Translations under genes and position numbers: made by a program
In this document: positions 44,000 to 52,250 of the stretch, in pieces
Layout of the letters: each line of letters begins with the position of its first letter
Numbering within the stretch: the stretch's first letter is position 1
Source of the DNA: Runella slithyformis DSM 19594
Lineage (GTDB): Bacteria; Bacteroidota; Bacteroidia; Cytophagales; Spirosomataceae
Length of the DNA stretch: 64,000 nt
Assembly (NCBI RefSeq): GCF_000218895.1
Contig: NC_015703.1
Span: forward strand, 6,151,001-6,215,000
Reading direction: 5' to 3'
The notes under the pieces: model-generated
Told to the model about the DNA's origin: nothing
The model's database searches: none
What the model saw: only the letters and a program-made list of their open reading frames with translations

Positions 44000-44409
44000 A
44001 CAGGTATAGGCAATTTTCGATCAGAGGTGTACGAGAGAAATGCATTGACTATCGGCATCTTAAGAGTCAATCACACGGAAATAAAAGCAAGGTAAAAGAA
44101 CCGGAGATAAATAAAAAAGTTATTTATGGCGCGTTGTTTTTCAGGATATCTTTACTATGCCTATCAATAAAAAGGTATTCATTTATTAATGGCATATATG
44201 GCTTATTTGAGGTTATATTCACAATCTATATCCACCATAATATATATCGAACTACAATGTAATAAATATTTTACGGGATATTTTCTTTATGTAAATTTAA
44301 CCAGATCAGCCCTTTCGATGGCTACGTTTGCCCAATTAAGTGCAATACGGAATAAGCTTTTATTTTAAGTCAAAGTTTATCAAAATCTATTCTAAACCCC
44401 TCTCAATGA
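44000..44409. other. 410-bp divergent intergenic region
   Basis: AT-rich DNA between the histidine kinase and the oxidoreductase. It holds an inverted repeat (ATTGACT at 44044-44050, AGTCAAT at 44065-44071) near the kinase start and TACGTTTG (44323-44330), a TAnnTTTG match, 80 bases before the oxidoreductase ATG. No gene is apparent. Confidence 0.5.
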
Positions 44410-45777
44410 ATGAAGAAGAAAGCTACCCCTGAATCGCGCCGGGAGTTTATGATCAAAGCCGGCACGGTTGCCATGGCTACCCCTTTATTGTTTAGCTCTG
44501 AAGTACACGCCGCCCCGACCAAACTCCGTCATGCCTGCATCGGCGTGGGCGGTATGGGTTGGGGTGATCTGCAGCAATTCAAAAAACACGCCAACGTCGA
44601 GATCATTGCCCTGTGCGATGTGGATGAAAAGAACCTGAAACGCGCCGCCGATTTTGCCCCCGGTGCCCGGACCTACACCGATTGGCGTGAATTATTCAAA
44701 GCCGAAGCCGCCAACCTTGATTCTGTAAACGTAAGCGTACCCGACCATAACCACTTCCCCATTGCAGTAGAGGCCATTCGTCTCAAAAAACACGTTTATT
44801 GCCAAAAACCGATGTGTCATGACGTGGCCGAAGTCAGGGCCCTGACCAAAGCCGCCGTCAAAATGGGCGTGACCACCCAACTCGGCACCCAAATAGCCTC
44901 CGGGACGGGCGACCGCACCGCCGTACAGTTAATCAAACAGGGCATCATCGGCAAAATAAAACACGCCTATCTGTGCTCCAACCGACCCGGGGCTGTGGCA
45001 AAATACCGCCTGGTCGGTCCGCGCCCTACCGAGACCCACGAAGTACCCGCGCATCTGCATTGGGACCAATGGCTCGGCACCGCCCCCGTGCGCCCCTACG
45101 CCCCCGATATCTATCACCCCGCCATCTGGCGTACGTGGCAGGATTTCGGTACGGGCTGGTCGGGCGATATCGGCTGCCATATTTTTGATGCGGTCTGGAA
45201 AGGCCTGGGCATGAAAGCGCCGTTATCCGTCATTGCCGAAGTGCAGAAATCGTGGCAGGAATCGCCCGCGCGCCGCGCCGATACATGGCCGCAGGGCAAC
45301 CATATCACGTGGCAGTTTCCGGGCAATGCACTCACCGAGTCAAGTACGTTTCAGGCTGAATGGTTTGACGGTGAGTTTTATCCCCCGCAGGAAATCAGAG
45401 CGCTGTACAAAGACGGTGAATACCCGGCCGAATCGGCCATGCTCATCGGTACCGAAGGCGCCCTGTTGATCCCCCACCAAAAAATGCCCGTCGTAATTCC
45501 GTTTACCAACGGCAAAATAAAAGACCATACCCTGCCTACCCTGACGGACCGCAATCATTATCATCACTTTGTGGATGCGTGCCTGGGCGGCGAAAAAACC
45601 GAATCACACTTTGCTCAATCGGGGCCCATGACCGAAGCGGTACTGCTGGGAACGGTCGCCATCCGCGTGCCGGACCAATTGCTCGAATGGGATTCGGTCA
45701 AAATGAAATTCCCCAATTATCCCGCTGCCGAGAAGTATTTGCGGCGCGATTATCGCAAAGGTTGGGAAGTGTCCTAA
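44410..45777 (+). CDS. Gfo/Idh/MocA-family oxidoreductase, Tat-exported
   Basis: 455 residues. The N-terminus has a twin-arginine signal (SRREFMIKAG then TPLLFSS). The Rossmann domain follows (LRHACIGVGGMGWGDLQQF, NVEIIALCDVDEKNL), and the substrate domain has the catalytic lysine in HVYCQKPMCHD (the EKP-like motif reads QKP here). Such periplasmic members in Bacteroidota are linked to sugar or inositol breakdown, and many use a tightly bound NAD(H). The exact substrate is unknown. The ATG at 44410 gives the full Tat motif; a second ATG at 44406 is in another frame. The stop is followed by mobile DNA. Confidence 0.92.
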   Translation: MKKKATPESRREFMIKAGTVAMATPLLFSSEVHAAPTKLRHACIGVGGMGWGDLQQFKKHANVEIIALCDVDEKNLKRAADFAPGARTYTDWRELFKAEAANLDSVNVSVPDHNHFPIAVEAIRLKKHVYCQKPMCHDVAEVRALTKAAVKMGVTTQLGTQIASGTGDRTAVQLIKQGIIGKIKHAYLCSNRPGAVAKYRLVGPRPTETHEVPAHLHWDQWLGTAPVRPYAPDIYHPAIWRTWQDFGTGWSGDIGCHIFDAVWKGLGMKAPLSVIAEVQKSWQESPARRADTWPQGNHITWQFPGNALTESSTFQAEWFDGEFYPPQEIRALYKDGEYPAESAMLIGTEGALLIPHQKMPVVIPFTNGKIKDHTLPTLTDRNHYHHFVDACLGGEKTESHFAQSGPMTEAVLLGTVAIRVPDQLLEWDSVKMKFPNYPAAEKYLRRDYRKGWEVS

Positions 45778-45926
45778 CGCATGGTGATAGTAACTCTGAT
45801 AAAAGCTTTTTTCGGATTTTGGCTCTCTTGCCGGTTTTAGGGCATCACGAAGTAGTTTAACCATTGGCTCAATCCACTGGCTCATTGAATCTCGGATCAA
45901 TTCCAAAAGTTGTGGAGTAACTTGGA

Positions 45927-46910
45927 TTAAGCATATAACTGCGTTAGCCGATAAAGAAAGAATTCTACATTCCTTACCCCTCTGAACTGAGCTCGAAAAG
46001 CTTTAATCTTGGCATTAAAAGATTCGGCAGACGCGTTCGTACTTCGATTATCAAAATAGTTAAGGATGGTTTCATAATGGTTTTGAATAGAACGCGCCAC
46101 CGTGTTGAAGGCTTTAAATCCTGACTGACGAACCTTTTCATGCCATTTGGCCAGTCTGGCCAATCCATAAAGTTTATCAGTAGTATTCTCAAAAATATGG
46201 CTCAAGGCCATCGTTAACTCATAGGCTTTTTTCAAATCAGGATAGCGCTCAAAAAGTAGTGTTGCCCTTTGTTTTTGATTCTCTGTCCAATCTTTCTCCT
46301 TTTTGTAGAGCACATACCTGCTGCGAGCTAATAATTGTTTAAGGGTGTCTCCATTAGCGAGAACTTCAGCATGGTAAGGTTGTTGACTGATTTTAGCTTG
46401 TTCTATGGCTTCATTTTCGGCATCTATGGCCTGCCATCGATACTTGATCCTGATTTCCTGTAAAGCTTCGGAGGCCAATTTCTGTACATGGAAACGGTCA
46501 GTGACTTGGGTAGCCAAAGGGAAACAGCGCTTGGCGATTAAAGCCATATTACCGGCCATGTCCAGCGTAATTTCAAGGACTTTTTTACGAGGTCTTACAG
46601 GTATCCTGCGAAGAATTTCAATGACTGTTTCAGCCTTTGTACCCGCAATAATTGCTACAATGCTCCCTTTTCTGCCTTTGGCTGCTTTATTGGTAAGAAT
46701 AGTGTATAACTCCCCATCAGATAACGAGGTTTCATCAATGGAAAGATGAGTTCCCATATTTTGAGGGTATAACAGCCATAGTTTAGCATTAGACTTTTGA
46801 TTCCAATGTTTGAATCCACCTTGGCAATCTTTGTAGTGACGAAGCAGATTCCGACCCTTCACGCCATAAAACTCTCCGATTGAATTTGTACTATTCGGAT
46901 TCGTATCCAC
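45927..46910 (-). CDS. ISAon1/ISL3-family transposase, catalytic part
   Basis: 327 residues. DDE-type ISL3 features: THLSIDETSLSDGELYTIL (first Asp), VTDRFHVQKLASEAL (second Asp and DRFHV) and STNASAESFNAKIKAFRAQFRG (Glu, near the C-terminus). The ISL3 signature at the end, NASAE(S/G)FN, is clear. It overlaps the small upstream frame by 20 bases and starts at GTG 46910. Probably intact. Confidence 0.9.
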   Translation of the reverse strand: MDTNPNSTNSIGEFYGVKGRNLLRHYKDCQGGFKHWNQKSNAKLWLLYPQNMGTHLSIDETSLSDGELYTILTNKAAKGRKGSIVAIIAGTKAETVIEILRRIPVRPRKKVLEITLDMAGNMALIAKRCFPLATQVTDRFHVQKLASEALQEIRIKYRWQAIDAENEAIEQAKISQQPYHAEVLANGDTLKQLLARSRYVLYKKEKDWTENQKQRATLLFERYPDLKKAYELTMALSHIFENTTDKLYGLARLAKWHEKVRQSGFKAFNTVARSIQNHYETILNYFDNRSTNASAESFNAKIKAFRAQFRGVRNVEFFLYRLTQLYA

Positions 46911-47253
46911 TGATACCTTTTAAAAAATTCGCGAATTCACTTGTCATTCGCGTTCCTTTGCTTACTTCTGCCCAGTCTCTGTAAACTACTTTACCTGTTT
47001 GGGTATTGAGCCATCGGCGGCGCTTAATGTGAAGAAAGACCTTTTGCCCACGCAGGGGAAAGTCTTGGACAGTTATGGGCGCAAAAAAACCTTTGGATAA
47101 CAAATTTTTCCGCTCAGAGTCTCGATCGTCTGTATTTTTCTCTGTAAGATGGATATGGAAGACACCCTCTTGGCGGTTAATAGTAGTCAATTCAAAATTT
47201 TCCAAAATGAACTCGGGCAACAGGAACTGAACGATAGGTAGGAAACTCTCCAA
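46891..47253 (-). CDS. ISAon1-family transposase N-terminal region protein
   Basis: 120 residues, the short partner frame of ISAon1-type elements (ESFLPIVQFLLPEFILENF, then RRRWLNTQTGKVVYRDW). It probably binds DNA ends. The upstream frame closes at a TAA without an ATG, so the start is TTG 47253. It ends 20 bases inside the catalytic frame. Confidence 0.8.
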   Translation of the reverse strand: MESFLPIVQFLLPEFILENFELTTINRQEGVFHIHLTEKNTDDRDSERKNLLSKGFFAPITVQDFPLRGQKVFLHIKRRRWLNTQTGKVVYRDWAEVSKGTRMTSEFANFLKGISGYESE

Positions 47254-47324
47254 AGCAAGTACGTTTGATTAAAAGCATAAACTTAAAAAAATCCAACCTC
47301 CTCCACAACTTTTGAACTTGATCC

Positions 47325-47804
47325 ACTCTCATCCCACAGCAGTAAAGGACGTTGACCATTGGATTGTAAGGACTTAATTCGCTCACGGCTACGTTCAAAG
47401 AAAAAGTCATCAATCAATGTGGAAGACCATTTTTTACATCGAAGTAAATTGCTGATACGCTTCGTACCCGCCGGGGCGTGCGATAATCCACAAATATACC
47501 CGCCTAACTCGCTCAATAACAGCCCCATCCTGTTGTGACGAAACACCAATATCGCCATAAATAAGTCATAGAATGTACTCACCAAACGAGTATCAATCAG
47601 GGCATCTAAGCGAAGTTGAAGTGGGTGAAGATACCGATGCCCCCGTTCTAAAATGAAGTCTGAAGCTCTTGACTTTGAAGCGTTTTTATCCTTGTTTTGC
47701 AGTATTGTTCTGAACATAAAAAGACCTCCCTGTTTTTGAGTTTGTAGTGACTCTCAAAATTACAAGGAGGTTCTTTTTTACCCTAAACTTCGGGATGACT
47801 CATG
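47325..47804 (-). mobile_element. IS4-family insertion sequence, copy 2 (5' end only)
   Basis: The left 480 bases of the same element as at 39429-40869, in the opposite orientation: the CATGAGTCATCCCGAAGTTT end is at 47804. The transposase frame (from 47717) reads without the G insertion of copy 1 and then stops where the ISL3-type element begins. The 3' two-thirds are missing. Confidence 0.9.
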
Positions 47805-47843
47805 TTTTAAGATACTTTTTCGCTACTTGCGTTTAGGTCGGAG

Positions 47844-47916
47844 TGATTCCGCTGGGATTCGAACCCAGGACCCATACATTAAAAGTGTATTGCTCTACCA
47901 GCTGAGCTACAGAATC
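47844..47916 (-). tRNA. tRNA-Lys (TTT anticodon)
   Basis: 73 bases, full cloverleaf. Acceptor GATTCTG pairs with CGGAATC (one G-T), the D arm is GCTCAGCTGGTAGAGC, the anticodon loop CTTTTAA gives anticodon TTT, and the T arm is CTGGGTTCGAATCCCAG. CCA is not encoded. A promoter (47960-47990) is upstream. The IS4 fragment ends 39 bases from its 3' end. Confidence 0.97.
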
Positions 47917-47959
47917 GACTTTTTTAACAATTTGGCGGTTGTTTCCGTGAATTGTGGTG

Positions 47960-47990
47960 CAAAAGTAGGCGGTTCATCAATACGATGCAA
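47960..47990 (-). promoter_or_regulatory. Promoter for tRNA-Lys
   Basis: On the minus strand TTG (47990-47988), a 20-base spacer, then TACTTTTG (47967-47960), an exact TAnnTTTG. The start site would be about 37 bases before the tRNA. Confidence 0.7.
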
Positions 47991-48189
47991 GTACTCCACG
48001 AAAAAAAAATTACTACAAAAACCGAACTTTACCTATATCAGCGAATTACGGGTAAAATATTTTTTTATTTTTTTTTAATCGCCCTGCTTCTGCGTTAGAA
48101 TTTAACCAAAAACTGCTTCTTTTGAGGAATGAATCATTAACTCATCCGCTTTCTCTTTGAGACAGTCGTTTTAAACACCACCTAATTCC

Positions 48190-49044
48190 ATGAAACTTTT
48201 TCGTTTTGGTAGCTTTGAACAGGAAAAACCGGGCGTCATCCTGCCCAATGGCCGTAAAATTGACGTCTCTGCCTTTGGTCAGGATTACAACGAAGCCTTT
48301 TTTGCCGGCGACGGCATCCGCCGTTTGGCCGAATGGCTAACGACCCACGCCGACACTTGTCCGGAGGTTTCCGACAGCCTGCGCCTCGGCTCCTGCGTGG
48401 CTCGTCCGTCCAAGATCGTGTGCATCGGGCTCAATTATGCCAAACACGCCGCCGAATCCGGTGCGCAGGTACCCCCTGAGCCGGTTATTTTCTTTAAATC
48501 TACTACGGCCCTCTGCGGCCCGTTTGATAATGTCATCATTCCGCGCAACTCCGTCAAGACCGACTGGGAAGTGGAACTGGCCTTTGTGATTGGTAAAAAA
48601 GCAAGCTACGTCGACGAAGCCGATGCCATGGACTATGTGGCCGGCTATATCTTACACAACGATTATTCGGAGCGTGAATTTCAGTTGGAACGCAGCGGTC
48701 AGTGGGTAAAAGGCAAAAGTAACGATACCTTTGCCCCGATGGGGCCTTTCATGGCCACCAAGGATGAAATTTCGGATCCGCACAAACTCCGCCTTTGGCT
48801 GAAAGTAAACGGCGAAATGCTGCAGGATTCCAATACCGACGACATGGTCTTCAAGATTCCTACGCTGGTCAGCTACCTCAGTCAATTCATGACCCTGCTG
48901 CCGGGCGATGTTATCTCGACCGGAACGCCGTTTGGCGTAGGGCTTGGCTTCAAACCGCCGCGTTACCTCAAATCAGGCGATGTGATCGAATTGGGCATTG
49001 ACCACCTCGGCACCCAACGGCAGGTAGCGGTGGCGTATCAGTAA
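48190..49044 (+). CDS. Fumarylacetoacetate hydrolase (FAH) family protein
   Basis: 284 residues. FAH-fold enzymes split C-C bonds of acylpyruvates or related diketo acids using Mg2+ or Mn2+. The metal site is visible: VCIGLNYAKHAAESG, EPVIFFKSTTALCGPFDNV, WEVELAFVIGKKA (Glu ligand) and HNDYSEREFQ (Asp), with GKSNDTFAPMGPF and GDVISTGTPFGVGLG. The closest characterised relatives act on 2,4-diketo-3-deoxy sugar acids in L-fucose or L-rhamnose breakdown, or on ureidoglycolate. An amidohydrolase of the fuconolactonase type lies 8 kb away. A terminator follows at 49093. Confidence 0.9.
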   Translation: MKLFRFGSFEQEKPGVILPNGRKIDVSAFGQDYNEAFFAGDGIRRLAEWLTTHADTCPEVSDSLRLGSCVARPSKIVCIGLNYAKHAAESGAQVPPEPVIFFKSTTALCGPFDNVIIPRNSVKTDWEVELAFVIGKKASYVDEADAMDYVAGYILHNDYSEREFQLERSGQWVKGKSNDTFAPMGPFMATKDEISDPHKLRLWLKVNGEMLQDSNTDDMVFKIPTLVSYLSQFMTLLPGDVISTGTPFGVGLGFKPPRYLKSGDVIELGIDHLGTQRQVAVAYQ

Positions 49045-49092
49045 ACAGGATATGTCATGCACAACGCCTTCTAAATTTTTGCTGAATAAATG

Positions 49093-49130
49093 GGCGGTTA
49101 GGGATTGATTCTGACCGCCTTATTTCTTTT
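49093..49130 (+). terminator. Rho-independent terminator
   Basis: GGCGGTTAG (49093-49101) pairs with CTGACCGCC (49111-49119), with one G-T, followed by TATTTCTTTTTT. It is 49 bases after the FAH-family stop. Confidence 0.8.
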
Positions 49131-49156
49131 TTATTTCATCCATTTTAATCCATCCA

Positions 49157-51316
49157 ATGCGCTTTTTACTGTGGTTTTTACTGTGTGGGGTAACTGTTTT
49201 TGCCCAAAAGAAAAACGAAGCCTACCAATACCACATTCGGGAAGCAAGTGCCTCCATTAAAGTCGACGGTCTGGAAGACGATGCCGCCTGGCAAACGACC
49301 GAAACCGCCAAGGATTTTTTCATGATCACGCCGATGGATACCAGTCGGTCGCGCTCCAAAACGGAGGTAAAAATGTGTTATGATAAAAACAACCTCTACA
49401 TCATAGCCGTCAATTACAAACCCGTCAAAGGTTCGCTGGTGGTCGAATCGTTGAAAAGGGACTTTAATTTCGGCAACAACGACAATTTCTTCATCGTTCT
49501 GGATACGTTTGAAGACCTCACCAACGGTTTTTCGTTTGGGGCCAGTGCCGCCGGAGCGTATTGGGACGGGCAGGAGGCCGACGGGACAGTCATCAACCTC
49601 AACTGGGACAATAAATGGTACGGAGCAACCAAAAACTACGACGATCGCTGGATATGGGAAGCCTCCATTCCATTCAAAAGCATTCGTTACCGCCCCGATC
49701 AAACCCGCTGGGGCATTAATTTCAGCCGTCTCGAACTGACTATTAACGAAAAATCATCGTGGGCTCCCGTTCCGCGTCAATTTCAATCGGCCAATCTGGG
49801 CTATGCCGGCGTATTGGTGTGGGACAAGCCACTGCCACCTGCGGGCAAGAACATTTCCATCATTCCGTACGCACTAACGGGAGTTTCTAAAGATTTTATT
49901 TCCCAAAAACCCACCGATTGGCGGCCCAACATCGGCGGTGATGCCAAAATTGCGCTGAACTCCTCTATGAATCTCGACCTGACCGTCAATCCTGATTTTT
50001 CGCAGGTGGAAGTGGATGTACAACAGACCAACCTCGACCGCTTTGAACTGTTTTTTCCCGAAAGACGGCAGTTCTTTCTGGAAAATGCCGATCTGTTTGC
50101 CAGTTTTGGTTTTGCTACCTTACGCCCCTTTTTCTCCCGCCGTATCGGGTTGGGCGTGCCGATCTTGTTCGGGGCTCGTCTCAGCGGCAAATTGGATAAG
50201 AACTGGCGCATCGGGGTATTGGACACCCAAACCCAACAGGAAGGCGACCTGCCTGCGCAAAACTTCGCCGTCGTTGCCTTGCAGCGCAAAGTATTCGCCC
50301 GCTCCAACATCGGTATTCTGATGGTCAATAAGGAATCATTGGGCTACGACGAACAGATCCACAAATCCATCGGGCGGTATAACCGAAACATAGGGGCAGA
50401 GTTCAATCTCGCCTCAGCCAACAATATCTGGACGGGAAAGGCCACCGTGCTCAAGTCATTCAGCCCGCACCTGTCGGGCCGTGATGTGGCCATCTCAAGC
50501 ATTCTTAACTTTAATAAAGCAAATTTCTTTTGGCAATGGCGGCACGAATACGTGGGCGAAAACTACAACGCCGAAGTGGGTTACGTGCCTAATGCCGCCC
50601 GGCGCGGGTATCAAATGCTGGTTCCCAATGCAGGCTATTTGTTTTTTGTCAATTCTCCGCTGCTCATCAGCCACGGGCCACTGCTCCAAAGTACGCTGTT
50701 TTGGAATAAGTCCAACCGCCTGACCGACAATGAAACCACGCTGACCTACACCTTCAATTTTCGGAATCGAGCTACCGGGGTCATCGGCGCAGCATCCAGT
50801 TATGTGCAGCTTTTAGCGCCTTTTGACCCTACCAATACAGGCAGGGAAAAGCTGGCGGCCGGTACGCAGCATTATTGGAAATCGGTGGGAATGGATTTTA
50901 CGTCCAGCCCCCGCACTAAGTTCACGTACGCGTTCAGTTCACGTTACGGCGGTTTTTATGCCAACGGCAACCGGTTCAACGTAAAAACAACGCTCGGGTA
51001 TCGCTTTCAGCCATACGTTGCTACCAAATTTTCGGTAGATTATAATAAAATTACCCTCCCCTACCTCAAAACGCCCGTGGAGCTGTGGCTTGTGGGTCCT
51101 CGGGTAGACATTACGTTTACCAACAGCCTGTTCTGGACCACATTCGTACAATATAACAGTCAGGCCAAGAACATCAACCTCAACACCCGTCTGCAATGGC
51201 GCTATCAGCCTGCTTCTGACCTGTTTATCGTGTATACCGACAATTATTTACCCGAAAACCTCATGGTCAAGAACCGCGCAATCGTGTTGAAACTGACGTA
51301 TTGGTGGAACGTGTAG
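49157..51316 (+). CDS. DUF5916 outer-membrane protein with carbohydrate-binding N-terminal domain
   Basis: 719 residues. A Sec signal (MRFLLWFLLCGVTVFAQ) is followed by a CBM9-like domain at about 25-210 (IKVDGLEDDAAWQT, DKNNLYIIAVNYK, WIWEASIPFKSIRY). From about residue 240, DUF5916 repeats beta-strands to the end, and the pattern with alternating aromatics suggests an outer-membrane barrel. LFFPERRQFFLENADLF is a family hallmark. Probably binds or passes sugars or surface glycans; no activity is known. It has a terminator upstream and is thus a separate transcript. The start is the ATG at 49157. Confidence 0.92.
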   Translation: MRFLLWFLLCGVTVFAQKKNEAYQYHIREASASIKVDGLEDDAAWQTTETAKDFFMITPMDTSRSRSKTEVKMCYDKNNLYIIAVNYKPVKGSLVVESLKRDFNFGNNDNFFIVLDTFEDLTNGFSFGASAAGAYWDGQEADGTVINLNWDNKWYGATKNYDDRWIWEASIPFKSIRYRPDQTRWGINFSRLELTINEKSSWAPVPRQFQSANLGYAGVLVWDKPLPPAGKNISIIPYALTGVSKDFISQKPTDWRPNIGGDAKIALNSSMNLDLTVNPDFSQVEVDVQQTNLDRFELFFPERRQFFLENADLFASFGFATLRPFFSRRIGLGVPILFGARLSGKLDKNWRIGVLDTQTQQEGDLPAQNFAVVALQRKVFARSNIGILMVNKESLGYDEQIHKSIGRYNRNIGAEFNLASANNIWTGKATVLKSFSPHLSGRDVAISSILNFNKANFFWQWRHEYVGENYNAEVGYVPNAARRGYQMLVPNAGYLFFVNSPLLISHGPLLQSTLFWNKSNRLTDNETTLTYTFNFRNRATGVIGAASSYVQLLAPFDPTNTGREKLAAGTQHYWKSVGMDFTSSPRTKFTYAFSSRYGGFYANGNRFNVKTTLGYRFQPYVATKFSVDYNKITLPYLKTPVELWLVGPRVDITFTNSLFWTTFVQYNSQAKNINLNTRLQWRYQPASDLFIVYTDNYLPENLMVKNRAIVLKLTYWWNV

Positions 51317-51320
51317 AAAA

Positions 51321-51355
51321 GAATGACGAATTTATGAATGACGATTTACGAATTT
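51321..51355. repeat. 7-bp repeat block, copy 2
   Basis: GAATGACGAATTT (51321-51333) followed by ATGAATGACGATTTACGAA, closely matching the block at 41717-41752. It follows the DUF5916 stop by a few bases. Confidence 0.65.
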
Positions 51356-51472
51356 TTGAATCAAGGGGTACGTCAGGTTGCTCACAACCTGACCTATTTC
51401 AAACACTCCCCCATTATTTTAAGCGATATAACGATAACAATTAACCATCAACGGACAACAGGTACTTTACCG

Positions 51473-52168
51473 ATGAGCATTACAGTAATTGCGTTTGACG
51501 CAGATGATACGCTTTGGGCCAATGAGCCTTTTTTTCTGGAAACCGAACAAAAATTCTGCGGCTTGCTGGAAGACTATCTCCCTCACCACAGTATCTCGCA
51601 GGAGTTGTACAAAACCCAGATCGACAATATTTCGCTCTATGGCTACGGCGTCAAGAGTTTTATTTTGAGCATGGTCGAAACGGCCCTGCGTATTTCCGAA
51701 AATACATTGGGGATGGCAGTCATCGAAAAAATCATTGCACTGGGCAAAGAAATGCTCGAAAAACCGATTGAACTCTTAGACGATGTCGAGCACGTGCTGC
51801 AATCACTGTCGGTCCATTATCGGTTGGTGGTGGCAACCAAAGGGGATTTGCTCGACCAAGAGCGAAAACTTCGTAAGTCGGGACTGGAGCACTATTTTCA
51901 TCACATTGAGATCATGAGTGAAAAAAAGGAAGCTGATTACCAAAAGCTCCTCAAACACCTCGACATTCTGCCCAATGAATTTGCGATGGTCGGCAACTCC
52001 CTCAAATCGGATGTCTTGCCGGTATTGGCCCTCGGCGGACACGGTTTTCACGTTCCGTTTCATACCACTTGGGCATATGAAACCGTTGAGCACCATATTG
52101 AACACGAAAATTTTCGGGAATTGAAAAAAATCAGGGAAGTATTAGTTCATTTAGTGCCTGAGCACTAG
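51473..52168 (+). CDS. HAD-superfamily hydrolase, YjjG/phosphatase-like
   Basis: 231 residues from the ATG at 51473; the longer frame to 51338 contains repeat DNA and is unlikely. Motif I is VIAFDADDTLWANEPFF (nucleophile and general-acid Asp), motif II LVVATKGDLL (Thr), motif III a lysine near SEKKEADYQKLLK, and motif IV GNSLKSDVLPVLALGG. The helical cap after motif I (about 30-100) is of C1 type, as in YjjG-like nucleotidases and phosphoglycolate-phosphatase-like enzymes. Substrate unknown. Confidence 0.88.
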   Translation: MSITVIAFDADDTLWANEPFFLETEQKFCGLLEDYLPHHSISQELYKTQIDNISLYGYGVKSFILSMVETALRISENTLGMAVIEKIIALGKEMLEKPIELLDDVEHVLQSLSVHYRLVVATKGDLLDQERKLRKSGLEHYFHHIEIMSEKKEADYQKLLKHLDILPNEFAMVGNSLKSDVLPVLALGGHGFHVPFHTTWAYETVEHHIEHENFRELKKIREVLVHLVPEH

Positions 52169-52250
52169 ACGTTAACGAATCGGTTTCTTACTTTTGGGAG
52201 TAACCCCATCCCCTGCCTTTTACTCCTTTCAGGAGAAGAAAAAAATATCA

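Larger units (their letters stand above)
45894..47324 (-). mobile_element. ISL3/ISAon1-type insertion sequence
   Basis: Inverted ends: GGATCAATTCCAAAAGTTG at the left (45894) and, on the minus strand from 47324, GGATCAAGTTCAAAAGTTG; they agree at about 32 of 40 positions overall. It encodes two overlapping frames, a small N-terminal and a large catalytic one. It inserted into the IS4 element (copy 2), cutting its transposase after LLLWDES. No clear target duplication is seen, and the other half of the IS4 copy is missing on the left, so a later deletion or rearrangement followed. Confidence 0.85.

Noticed and set aside
45604-45906. A 100-codon minus-strand frame at the left IS end
   Set aside because: Most of it is antisense to the oxidoreductase; only the outer 38 codons might be a remnant, mentioned as a finding.
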